Notes under the pieces: model-generated
Databases searched by the model: none
Seen by the model: only the letters and a program-made list of their open reading frames with translations
What the model was told of the DNA's origin: nothing
In this document: positions 17,326-24,845 of the stretch, piece by piece
Numbering within the stretch: the first letter of the stretch is position 1
How the letters are laid out: the number at the start of each line of letters is the position of its first letter
Translations under genes and position numbers: made by a program
Assembly: GCA_964628035.1 (NCBI GenBank)
Contig: CAZVPI010000007.1
Location: forward strand, 62,001-126,000
DNA: 64,000 nt
Source: UBA2199 sp964628035
GTDB lineage: Bacteria > Acidobacteriota > Aminicenantia > UBA2199
Reading direction: 5' to 3'

Positions 17326-18234
17326 TCAATGCGGATAGGCCTTCTCCCCGGCGCGGATCTCGACATCGAGGATGTTTTCCAACGGCGGCAGCGGGCAGTT
17401 GTACGCCGGCGAGTAGTTGCACAGGGGATTGTAGCAACGGTTGAAATCCAGCAACAGTTCGTCGCCTGCCGGTTCCTCCAGGTCGAGGAAACGCCCCACC
17501 TCGTACGTTTCCCTGCCGTTGCCCTCATCCTTGAAGGGGACAAACAGGTACTTGGCGTCGGGCCCATCCAGGCTGGCCTTCAGCGCGGTCAGCTCCAGGT
17601 CCCTGCCGGCGAGGCGGAAACGGAGCCTGCCGTAACGGTAGAAGGTTTTTTCCAGGTTGCGCGTGGTGAGGATCTTCAGCGGCTTGGCCTCGGCAAAGCG
17701 TTCCAGCCGCGCCCGCACGGCATAGTTCCGGTCAGGGGGATAATAGGACAGATGCCTGAATTCCTCGATCTGCGGCCGCCGGGGGTCGAAGACGATCAGC
17801 GCCAGCGCATCGGCGCCGGGGTAGGCGGCCAGAGTCAGCCGGCCGGCCGTGAACAGGTCTCCCGGCTCCAAGGGCTCGCTTTCCCGGGCGACCGGCCTCC
17901 CGCCGCGGCTGCAGGCGACTTCCGCCTGGGCGCGCCAGTACCATTTCCCGTCCCTGAACAGGACGGCGAAGGCGGCCGCCTGCCCGCCATCGCCGGGATC
18001 GACGACCTTGCCGTCGCGGATCAGATGGAAGGGCGCAGCCTTCCCCATGACGGTCAGCCGTTCGCGGCCGGCCATGGGCGAGGTCGGCGAGTTCTTGAAC
18101 GCAACGTCCTTGCCGGCCCGCTCCGCGAGCAGCGCCTTCTCCCAGGCGGCGTCGGCCTGCGCCGGCAGCGGCGCCGTAGGCGCCAGGACGACCGCCAGCA
18201 GCACCAGGAAACGGATGGCGTCGTTGTGGTTCAT
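17326..18234 (-). CDS. DUF1684 domain-containing secreted protein
   Basis: A 302-aa protein with a signal peptide (about 1-26) and a DUF1684 domain. Typical features are KDEGNGRETYEVGRFLDL near 225-245 and the conserved NPLCNYSPAYNCPLPPLEN near 270-288, whose Asn, Tyr and Cys residues are the family hallmark. The function of the domain is not established. The ATG overlaps the stop of the homoserine dehydrogenase gene as ATGA, so the two are probably translated together, though no metabolic link is evident. The gene ends about 10 bases from the heptad element. Confidence 0.88.
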   Translation of the reverse strand: MNHNDAIRFLVLLAVVLAPTAPLPAQADAAWEKALLAERAGKDVAFKNSPTSPMAGRERLTVMGKAAPFHLIRDGKVVDPGDGGQAAAFAVLFRDGKWYWRAQAEVACSRGGRPVARESEPLEPGDLFTAGRLTLAAYPGADALALIVFDPRRPQIEEFRHLSYYPPDRNYAVRARLERFAEAKPLKILTTRNLEKTFYRYGRLRFRLAGRDLELTALKASLDGPDAKYLFVPFKDEGNGRETYEVGRFLDLEEPAGDELLLDFNRCYNPLCNYSPAYNCPLPPLENILDVEIRAGEKAYPH

Positions 18235-19289
18235 CGTTCCTCCTCAGCCTTTGGCCGCCCCCCGGCGCGCACTTCGCGGGCGACAACCAGCAGGTCCTGC
18301 AGGACGCCGGAGGCCGTGTCCATCAGGTCGGGGTGCTCCTCCAGGATCCACAGCGGCGCCAGCATGTCAAACTCCAGGCGCAGGGCGGCGGCGCGGCCGT
18401 TGACCGCCGCGAAATAGTGGCCTACGGCGACCTCACGCGGCCGCACCTCGGCGCGCACCCGGTCGCCGTCGCGCCAGGCGCGGCAGATCAGCTTGATCTT
18501 CCTGCCGGCGGCAACGGCGCGGGCCACGGCGGCCTCGCTGACGCCGGTGATGCCCTTGCGCTCGACGCCCAGGGGGTCGATGCCGGCGCCCATGAAGACG
18601 TTGGCCAGCACCGCGGTCTTGGCCGCAGCGTCCCAGCCCTCCAGGTCGTTCGTCGGGTCGGCCTCGGCGAATCCCAGCCGCTGCGCCGCCCGTACCGCCG
18701 CTTCCCGGCTCTCCCCCGCCTCCAGGCGCGAGAGGACGAAGTTGGTGGTGGTGTTGAAGATCCCGGAAAAGCCGGTGACGCGGACGCCGCGCAGGGACCG
18801 CCCCAGGCAGAAGATGGGGCTGCCGTCCATCACCGCGCTCTCGAACAGGAAGCGCGCTTTTTTGGCCCGGGCCAGGCCCGAGAGCTCGTCGTAGGCGAAG
18901 GCCGCCGGCCCCTTGTTGGCGGTGACCACGTGGCGGCCGCGCCCGAGGGCCGCCCGCGCGTGGGCCAGCGCCGCGCCGCCGCGGTTGGCGATGTCCAGGG
19001 TCGAGAGTTCCACCAGCACGTCGTAGTCCAGGGATTCCAGTGCCTGCAGCGGTGTCAGGGGCGCGGCAGGGAAGCCGCCGTGGCGCCGGAACTGCCGCAG
19101 CGCCCAGGCCAGCGCGATCCCGGCCGGGTCGACCAGCCCCCCGTGGCGCCCGGTGAGGATGGCCAGCGGCAGCAGCTCCAGCCCCGCCAGCCCGGGGTAC
19201 CGGCCCCGCTCCTCGGTCAGCATCGCCGCCATCTTCTGCCCGACGTGGCCGAAGCCCACCATCACCGCACGCAAGGGTTTTTGTCTCAT
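18231..19289 (-). CDS. hom: Homoserine dehydrogenase
   Basis: A 352-aa NAD(P)-dependent enzyme that reduces aspartate semialdehyde to homoserine on the path to threonine, methionine and isoleucine. The Rossmann motif GFGHVG is at 12-17. Family signatures include GIFNTTTNFVLSRL and AEADPTNDLEGWDAAAKTA near 205-225. No C-terminal ACT domain is present, so feedback control by threonine through ACT is not expected. The start at 19289 is chosen because a TACAAT box ends seven bases upstream; the ATG at 19298 would overlap that box. The DUF1684 gene is coupled downstream. Confidence 0.93.
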   Translation of the reverse strand: MRQKPLRAVMVGFGHVGQKMAAMLTEERGRYPGLAGLELLPLAILTGRHGGLVDPAGIALAWALRQFRRHGGFPAAPLTPLQALESLDYDVLVELSTLDIANRGGAALAHARAALGRGRHVVTANKGPAAFAYDELSGLARAKKARFLFESAVMDGSPIFCLGRSLRGVRVTGFSGIFNTTTNFVLSRLEAGESREAAVRAAQRLGFAEADPTNDLEGWDAAAKTAVLANVFMGAGIDPLGVERKGITGVSEAAVARAVAAGRKIKLICRAWRDGDRVRAEVRPREVAVGHYFAAVNGRAAALRLEFDMLAPLWILEEHPDLMDTASGVLQDLLVVAREVRAGGRPKAEEER

Positions 19290-19296
19290 GCCCGCC

Positions 19297-19325
19297 ATTG
19301 TAAAGGGTTTGCCAGCAGGTGACAA
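19297..19325 (-). promoter_or_regulatory. Leaderless-type promoter of hom
   Basis: On the minus strand TTGTCA (19320-19325), a 17-bp spacer and TACAAT (19297-19302) are followed by seven bases and the ATG at 19289. There is no leader and no Shine-Dalgarno sequence. Confidence 0.75.
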
Positions 19326-19391
19326 GGGCCGAGGAAAGGGGCGGACGGACATGGACTGGCACAGACCGACACCGACAAGATTAAGACAGAC

Positions 19392-19420
19392 TTTTACTTG
19401 GCGGGCGCGTCTGCTATAAT
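19392..19420 (+). promoter_or_regulatory. Promoter of the Bat operon
   Basis: A perfect TATAAT (19415-19420) follows a weak TTTTAC (19392-19397) at 17 bp. Transcription should start near 19427, only about six bases before a 14-codon reading frame that overlaps the first bat gene. Confidence 0.7.
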
Positions 19421-19432
19421 AGCGGCGCAAGG

Positions 19433-19477
19433 ATGGAAAAACCGGGATTTTGCCAACGCGGAAACGACCGCCCATGA
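19433..19477 (+). CDS. Possible 14-codon leader peptide of the Bat operon
   Basis: The frame MEKPGFCQRGNDRP starts a few bases after the predicted transcript start, behind a short AAGG. Its TGA stop overlaps the start codon of the first bat gene as ATGA. The bat start itself has no clear ribosome-binding site, so ribosomes may reach it by finishing this peptide. The positions are seen in the sequence; that it is translated is inference. It carries no run of regulatory codons. Confidence 0.4.
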   Translation: MEKPGFCQRGNDRP

Positions 19478-20484
19478 CCTTCGCCTACCCCAACGCCCTG
19501 TTCCTGCTGCTGCTGCTGCTCCCGTTCCTCTTCCTGGTGATCTACAATTTCCGGAAGAAAAAGAAGCTCCTGCGCGAGTTCATCGCGCCCGAGGCGCAGG
19601 CGGCGACCGTCGTGCGCTCGGGCCGCGAGGTGGACTTCTTCAAGTCGGCCCTGCTCCTGGGCGTCTTCGCCCTGCTCATCCTGGCCCTGGCGCGGCCGCA
19701 GTGGGGCGAGCGCTTCGAGAGCCTGGACATCCGCGGCCTGGAGATCGTCTTCCTCCTCGACACCTCGGCCTCCATGAACGCCGAGGACGTGAGGCCCTCG
19801 CGCCTGGAAGCGGCCCGCAACCTGGTGGCCGCCGTGGTCGACGCCCTGCGCACCGACCTGGTGAGCCAGGTCAATTTCGCCGGCGCCGCCTACGTGCAGT
19901 GCCCGCCGACCCTCGATTACGAGGCCTTCAAGCTCCTGGCCCTCTCCTCGCCCGTGAGCCCGCCCGAGGAGCAGGGGACCGATTTCGCCAAGGCCATGGC
20001 CCTGGGGCTGAGCCTGTTCCGCTCCGCCCGCGCCAGCCGCAAGGTCATGATCCTGGTCACCGACGGCGAGGACCAGGAGCGGCGCTGGCCCGAGGCGCTG
20101 AAACCGCTCGTCCGGCGCGGGATCACCCTGTTCGCCGTCGGCGTCGGCGCCGCGGCCGGCGCCCCGATCCCCATCCGCGACAGCGCCGGCGCCACCAGCG
20201 GCTGGAAAAAGGACGGGCAGGGGCGCATCGTCACCTCGCGCCTGGACGAGCAGACGCTGGCGCGCATCGCCGCCGCCGGCAACGGCCAGTACTACCGCCT
20301 GAGCGACGCGGCCGGCATCGCCCCGCTGGTCGACATCCTGCGCGCCTACGAGCGGCGGCAGCTGGCGCAGAAGGTGCGCAGCCGCAAGATCGACCGCTTC
20401 CAGATCCCTTTGCTCGCGGCCGTCTTGCTGCTGGCCGTCGAGATGGCCCTGAGCGAGCGGAGGATCGCGTGGCGAAAAGGCTGA
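19474..20484 (+). CDS. BatA/BatB-type VWA domain membrane protein
   Basis: A 336-aa protein with two N-terminal membrane segments (about 6-24 and 57-74). A periplasmic VWA domain follows, with MIDAS motif DTSAS at 96-100 and ILVTDGEDQE near 190. One membrane segment closes the protein (about 310-327). Bat (Bacteroides aerotolerance) operons are linked to stress tolerance and assembly of envelope complexes. Most carry two such VWA genes and a MoxR ATPase; only this one VWA gene is found here and no MoxR gene is adjacent. The start at 19474 overlaps the leader frame stop. The next gene begins 16 bases before this one ends. Confidence 0.9.
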   Translation: MTFAYPNALFLLLLLLPFLFLVIYNFRKKKKLLREFIAPEAQAATVVRSGREVDFFKSALLLGVFALLILALARPQWGERFESLDIRGLEIVFLLDTSASMNAEDVRPSRLEAARNLVAAVVDALRTDLVSQVNFAGAAYVQCPPTLDYEAFKLLALSSPVSPPEEQGTDFAKAMALGLSLFRSARASRKVMILVTDGEDQERRWPEALKPLVRRGITLFAVGVGAAAGAPIPIRDSAGATSGWKKDGQGRIVTSRLDEQTLARIAAAGNGQYYRLSDAAGIAPLVDILRAYERRQLAQKVRSRKIDRFQIPLLAAVLLLAVEMALSERRIAWRKG

Positions 20485-21092
20485 CCTGGCTCCTGCCCTG
20501 CCTTTTGCTGGCGGCGACGCAAGCGCTGCCGGCCGCCGCGGCCCGCGCCCAGCGCGGCTGGCATTGGTTCGAGCCGGCGGCCCTGCGCAACCGCAAGGGG
20601 ATCGAGGCCTACCGGCGCGGCGAGTTCGATGCCGCCCTGGAGCAGTTCCTCTCGGCCAAGGGGCTGCAGCCCGACGCCCCGGCCCTGAAGAACAACACCG
20701 CCGCCGCGCTCTACCAGCTGCACAAGTACCAGGAGGCGCTGGCGGAGCTGTCGAGCGCCGAGACGGCCGGGACGGGGCCGGCGCAGTCCGTGCTGCACTA
20801 CAACCTGGGCAACATCCACTACCGCCTGCAGCAGTATCCCCAGGCCCTGGCAAGCTACAAGCGCTCGCTGCGGCTCGACCCCGACGACGTCCAGGCCAAG
20901 AAAAACTTCGAGCTGACCCTGAAAAAGATTCAGCAGCAGCAGCGGCCGCAGGAGCAGTCGCAGGCGCAGTCGGACGAGCAGCAGCAGCGGCAGTACGAGG
21001 CCATGATGCAGTTCCTCGACCAGAACGAGAAGAAGCAGATGGAAAAGAGGAAGCGCAAGGCCTCCCCCGCCCGCAATGAAAAGGACTGGTAG
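20469..21092 (+). CDS. BatC-like TPR protein
   Basis: A 207-aa protein starting at a GTG (20469) with a CGGAGGA site about five bases upstream inside the preceding gene. The signal peptide (about 1-28) is followed by three to four TPR units (NRKGIEAYRRGEFDAALEQF, LKNNTAAALYQLHKYQEAL, LHYNLGNIHYRLQQYPQAL). A Gln-rich tail (IQQQQRPQEQSQAQS) and a charged end follow. It is expected to be a periplasmic scaffold for the Bat proteins. The 3' end overlaps batD by 17 bases. Confidence 0.85.
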   Translation: MAKRLTWLLPCLLLAATQALPAAAARAQRGWHWFEPAALRNRKGIEAYRRGEFDAALEQFLSAKGLQPDAPALKNNTAAALYQLHKYQEALAELSSAETAGTGPAQSVLHYNLGNIHYRLQQYPQALASYKRSLRLDPDDVQAKKNFELTLKKIQQQQRPQEQSQAQSDEQQQRQYEAMMQFLDQNEKKQMEKRKRKASPARNEKDW

Positions 21093-22860
21093 GGCGCTCC
21101 TGCTGGTTGCCTGCCTGGCCATGGCCGCCGGCCTTCCCGGCCAGACCGCGCCGGAGGCTGATGAGGCCTCGCAGGCCCGCGTGAGCGCAGAGATCAGCGC
21201 GGCCAGGATCGGGCTGGACGACACCCTGATCTACACCCTGACCTTCCGCGACATCGACGACCCCGCCCAGCCCGACCTCTCTTTCCTCGACGATTTCCAG
21301 GTGCTGCAGACGGCGCGCAGCTCGGAGTTCCAGCTGCGCAACGGCGCCCGCAGCAGCAGCACACGCTTCACCTATTTCCTGATGCCCACGCGCACCGGCC
21401 GGCTCGAACTGCCCGCCGTGCGCGTCCGCCACCAGGGGCTGGAGTACAAGACGCAATCCTTCCTCGTGGAGGTGGTCAAGGGCAGCCTGTCCCGGAAGGC
21501 GGCGCCCGCCGCGGGCGCGGGATCGCCCTTCGACGACGATTTCTTCCGGGCGCCGTTCTCCCCCGGCCGGCAGCAGGAAATCGACGCCTTCCTGCGGGCC
21601 GTCGTCTCGAAAAGCGAATGTCTCCAGGGCGAACAGATTCTGTTCCGCGTCCTGCTCTACACGCGCAGCCGCATCGAGGCGGTGAACATGCTCTCCAGCG
21701 CCTCGTTCGCCGGCTTCTGGCAGGAGTGGTTTCCCACGCCGCCGTCGATCGTTCCCCGCGGCGAACGCGTCGACGGCGTCGCCTACCAGGTCTACGAGAT
21801 CCGCAAAGCGGCCCTGTTCGCCCGCGAAAGCGGCACCCTGGCCATCCCGCCGCTGCAGTTCGAGCTGCAGGCCGTCGACCCCGGCTCCCCGTTCCTGGCT
21901 TCCCGGGCGCTGCGCCGCTCGAGCCAGGAGCTCAAGGTCCGGGTGCTGCCGTTGCCCGCGGCGGCGTCCGGCCTGCCGGTCGGCCGCTTCTCTTTCTCCC
22001 TGGAATCGCCTCGCCGTGAGGCCGACGTCAACGAGATCGTCACCCTGCGCCTGAGCATCAGCGGCAGCGGCAACACCAAGGCCATCGCGCCGCCGCTGCC
22101 CGCCGCCAGCGACGCGGCCCTGGTCTACCCACCCAAGGTCAGCCACGAGACCGCCTTCACCGGGGAAGCCATGACCGGGACGCTGACGGCCGAGATCCCC
22201 GTCGCCTTCAGGCGCCCGGGCGAGGCCGTATTCCCGCCCCTGGAATTCCGCTTTTTCGATCCCCAGCAGCGGGCGGCGGTCTCCCTGCGCAGCCAACCGC
22301 TGCGCCTGCGGGTCAGCGGCGAAAAGCGGGCTCTGCCCCTTTCGCGCAGCGCTCCCGGCAGCGCCGTCCTCCAGGAAGGCGAGGACATCGACTTCATCAA
22401 GGAAGGAGGACCGATCTCGCTGGCGCCGCCCCTGCACCGCCGCGGCTGGTTCGCATGGCTGCTGGCCGCCCTGTTCGCCGCCAACGGGCTGGTCCTGCTC
22501 AAAGTCGCCCTCTGGGACCGCCGCATCGCCTCCAGCGCCGGCTGGCGCCGCCGCCGCATCCTGGCGCAGGCGCTCAGGAGCCTGGACGGGGCGCGCCGGC
22601 CCGAGGACGTCGCCCCGGTCATGGAGGGCTTTTTCTGCGAACGGGGCGGCCTGGGCCGCTCGGAGATCAGCGACCGGCGCATCGCGGCGATGCTGGGCGA
22701 AAAGGGCGTGCCCCGGGGCACGATCGACCGCATCCTGTTCCTCAAGGGTCAGTCGGAGCTTGCCCGATTCTCTCCGGGAGGCAAGTCGGCGCTGGAGCTG
22801 CAGAGGGACCTGCGCGAGCTGCGCCGCCTCTTCCGCGAGATCGACAGGAGGATGAAATGA
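21076..22860 (+). CDS. batD: BatD family protein
   Basis: A 594-aa protein with a signal peptide, then a long periplasmic region of repeated beta-sandwich domains. Recognisable parts are VSAEISAARIGLDDTLIYTL near 35-53, FQVLQTARSSEFQLRNG near 75-90 and VGRFSFSLESPRREADVNEI near 305-325. One membrane anchor is at about 455-478 (WFAWLLAALFAANGLVLL) with a basic cytoplasmic tail. This matches the BatD architecture: a large periplasmic protein anchored near the C terminus. It overlaps batC upstream, and its stop overlaps the batE-like start as ATGA. Confidence 0.88.
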   Translation: MKRTGRALLLVACLAMAAGLPGQTAPEADEASQARVSAEISAARIGLDDTLIYTLTFRDIDDPAQPDLSFLDDFQVLQTARSSEFQLRNGARSSSTRFTYFLMPTRTGRLELPAVRVRHQGLEYKTQSFLVEVVKGSLSRKAAPAAGAGSPFDDDFFRAPFSPGRQQEIDAFLRAVVSKSECLQGEQILFRVLLYTRSRIEAVNMLSSASFAGFWQEWFPTPPSIVPRGERVDGVAYQVYEIRKAALFARESGTLAIPPLQFELQAVDPGSPFLASRALRRSSQELKVRVLPLPAAASGLPVGRFSFSLESPRREADVNEIVTLRLSISGSGNTKAIAPPLPAASDAALVYPPKVSHETAFTGEAMTGTLTAEIPVAFRRPGEAVFPPLEFRFFDPQQRAAVSLRSQPLRLRVSGEKRALPLSRSAPGSAVLQEGEDIDFIKEGGPISLAPPLHRRGWFAWLLAALFAANGLVLLKVALWDRRIASSAGWRRRRILAQALRSLDGARRPEDVAPVMEGFFCERGGLGRSEISDRRIAAMLGEKGVPRGTIDRILFLKGQSELARFSPGGKSALELQRDLRELRRLFREIDRRMK

Positions 22861-23603
22861 GGGCGAAACCCGCGATCCTGCTTCTCGCCCTGCTGCTGGC
22901 CGCGGCGCCCGCCCCGGCCGACGCGCGCCGCGACTTCGCCGAGGCGGGCCGCCTCTACGCCCAGGGGCGCTTCGCCGAGGCGCTGGCCCTGTACCAGAGG
23001 GTCGCCGGCGCCTCCCGCGACTGGCGCGTGCCCTACAACATCGGCAACTGCCACTACAAGCTGGGCGACTATCTTCAAGCCAAGGTCCATTACCTGAGGG
23101 CGCGCAAGATCCGCCCCCTGGACCCCGCCATCGCCCGCAACCTGGCCATGACCGACCGCCATTTCCTCGATGACGCGCGGCTGCCCGAGCCCGATTTCGT
23201 CACCCGCGCCGTGCAGACGCTGGAAAGCTGGGTGAGCATGGACGCGTTGAGCGTCATGCTGCTGCTGGCGGCGCTGCTGTTCAACGCCTTCCTGTTCTTG
23301 CTGCTGACCCGCGGCCGCGACCGCAGGCGCCTCTACGCTCTGGGCTTTTCGCTGCTGCTCGTCGCCGGACTGGGCGCCTGCCACGTCGGCCGCGCCGCTG
23401 CCCTGGGTGACAGCGACAGCGCCGTGATCCAGGAGGAGAACTCGCCGCTGCGCAGCGGCCCCGGCGAGGACAACACCGTCCTGTTCAAGGTCAATCCCGG
23501 GCTGGAGGTGCGCATTATCGACCGTTCCGGCGCTTGGGTCCAGGTGACGGCATCGGAGCGCATCGCCGGCTGGATCGAGAAGAAGCGCCTGATCCTGATT
23601 TGA
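22857..23603 (+). CDS. BatE-like protein: TPR, two membrane segments, SH3-like domain
   Basis: A 248-aa protein with a signal peptide and TPR units (EAGRLYAQGRFAEALALYQRV, VPYNIGNCHYKLGDYLQA). Two membrane segments lie near 128-145 and 157-175. A C-terminal bacterial SH3-like domain follows (SGPGEDNTVLFKVNPG, SGAWVQVT, GWIEKKRLILI). The layout matches BatE. It is the fourth gene of the Bat operon; its stop codon overlaps the TTG start of the radical SAM gene as TTGA. Confidence 0.88.
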   Translation: MRAKPAILLLALLLAAAPAPADARRDFAEAGRLYAQGRFAEALALYQRVAGASRDWRVPYNIGNCHYKLGDYLQAKVHYLRARKIRPLDPAIARNLAMTDRHFLDDARLPEPDFVTRAVQTLESWVSMDALSVMLLLAALLFNAFLFLLLTRGRDRRRLYALGFSLLLVAGLGACHVGRAAALGDSDSAVIQEENSPLRSGPGEDNTVLFKVNPGLEVRIIDRSGAWVQVTASERIAGWIEKKRLILI

Positions 23604-24652
23604 GCCGGGCCGGCCTGTACATCCATTTTCCCTTCTGCCGCCGCGCCTGTTTCTACTGCCATTTTTTCAAGAAGCGCTTTCAACCGCCGGCGGCCGCCGA
23701 ATGGCTGCGTTGGCTGAAGCGGGAGATGCGGCTGCGCCGCGACCCCGGGCTCGACATCGACTCGGTCTATCTCGGCGGCGGCTCGCCCTCGCTGCTGGAC
23801 CCCGGCCAGGTCAACGGCCTGCTGCGGGAGGCGGCGAAGCATTTCCGCTTCCATGCCGACTGCGAAGTCTCGCTGGAAGCCAACCCCGAGGACCTGTCGC
23901 CGCCGCTGCTGCAGGACCTGCGCGGCGCCGGGGTCAACCGCCTGAGCATCGGCGCCCAGTCGTTCCAGCCGCGGGACCTGCGCTATCTCCGGCGCAGCCA
24001 CGACGCCGGGCAGGCGATCAACGCCTGCTCCATGGCCCGCGACGCCGGCTTCCGCAATGTCAGCCTGGACCTGATCGTCGGCCTGCCCGTGCAGACGGCC
24101 CGCAGCATGGAATTGAACTTCCGGGTCGTCGAAGCGCTGAAGCCTTCCCATGTGTCGCTCTACATCCTGGAGAACGTGCCGCGCCCCGAAGCCGACGCCC
24201 GCGACGCCCGCCTCTACCGCCAGGCATGCCGGGCGCTCGCCGGCCTCGGCTTCGTTCACTACGAGGTCTCCAACTTCGCCCGGCCCGGCCGGGCGTCGCG
24301 CCACAACCTCAAGTACTGGCGCATGCAGCCATATATCGGACTCGGCCCCTCGGCCGCCGGTTTCCTGGACGGGATCGACTACCGCAATGTTTCCGACCTG
24401 GGCCGATACGATCACGCCGTGCGGAGCGGGAAATTGCCGCTGGTAAAAACCAGGCAATGGGACCCGGCAAAACGGAGGATCGTCACCGGCCTGCGCCTGC
24501 TCCAGGGCGTTCCCGCCTCGGCATTCTCCCCGTTCCCCGACGAAACATCCTTCCTGCTGCGCGAAGGCTTCCTGGTCCGCCGCAACCGGAACATCTCCGT
24601 TCCCGAAGAGAAGATCCTTTTGCTGAACGAGATCCTGGGGTATTTCATTTGA
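23600..24652 (+). CDS. hemW: HemW-like radical SAM protein
   Basis: A 350-aa protein of the coproporphyrinogen III oxidase-like group. The radical SAM cysteines are C13, C17 and C20 in FCRRACFYCHF, followed by YLGGGSPSLL, RLSIGAQSFQ, SLDLIVGLP and a LKYWRMQPYIGLGPSA segment typical of HemW. HemW is a heme chaperone rather than the anaerobic oxidase HemN; the sequence fits HemW better, but separating them needs alignment. The start is inferred as a TTG at 23600, which overlaps the upstream stop as TTGA and leaves the usual short N terminus (SRAGLYIHFPF); no ATG is in range. It ends the Bat operon. Confidence 0.8.
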   Translation: MSRAGLYIHFPFCRRACFYCHFFKKRFQPPAAAEWLRWLKREMRLRRDPGLDIDSVYLGGGSPSLLDPGQVNGLLREAAKHFRFHADCEVSLEANPEDLSPPLLQDLRGAGVNRLSIGAQSFQPRDLRYLRRSHDAGQAINACSMARDAGFRNVSLDLIVGLPVQTARSMELNFRVVEALKPSHVSLYILENVPRPEADARDARLYRQACRALAGLGFVHYEVSNFARPGRASRHNLKYWRMQPYIGLGPSAAGFLDGIDYRNVSDLGRYDHAVRSGKLPLVKTRQWDPAKRRIVTGLRLLQGVPASAFSPFPDETSFLLREGFLVRRNRNISVPEEKILLLNEILGYFI

Positions 24653-24810
24653 TTGAACAAAACGATCTTTGGGTGTTAGGGCTAGTGTTGGAAAGAAACT
24701 CAACGAACCAACAATGTCAGTGACACCCAGCAGGTCCCCGACGAGGGGGGGCAGTGCCAGCAAGAACCACGAAGAGCTAGAATAGTGTTTGGCAAAGTTC
24801 TCTTGCTGCT

Positions 24811-24843
24811 GCCGTCCGCCGTACACCGTAAACCGTACGCCGA
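24811..24843. repeat. Single heptad arm related to element 5
   Basis: Units CCGTCCG, CCGTACA, CCGTAAA, CCGTACG are preceded by TTGCTGCTG. TTGCTGCTGCCGTCC is shared exactly with the reverse complement of the inner left arm of element 5 (about 17161-17182). A clear inverted partner is missing in the 150 bases to the left, which hold only a weak GGGTGT/ACACCC pair (24671 and 24723). Confidence 0.65.
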
Positions 24844-24845
24844 GT

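Noticed and set aside
19414..22437. A minus-strand open frame of about 1,000 codons opposite the Bat genes
   Set aside because: It is low-complexity antisense sequence; the plus-strand genes show TPR, VWA and BatD features.
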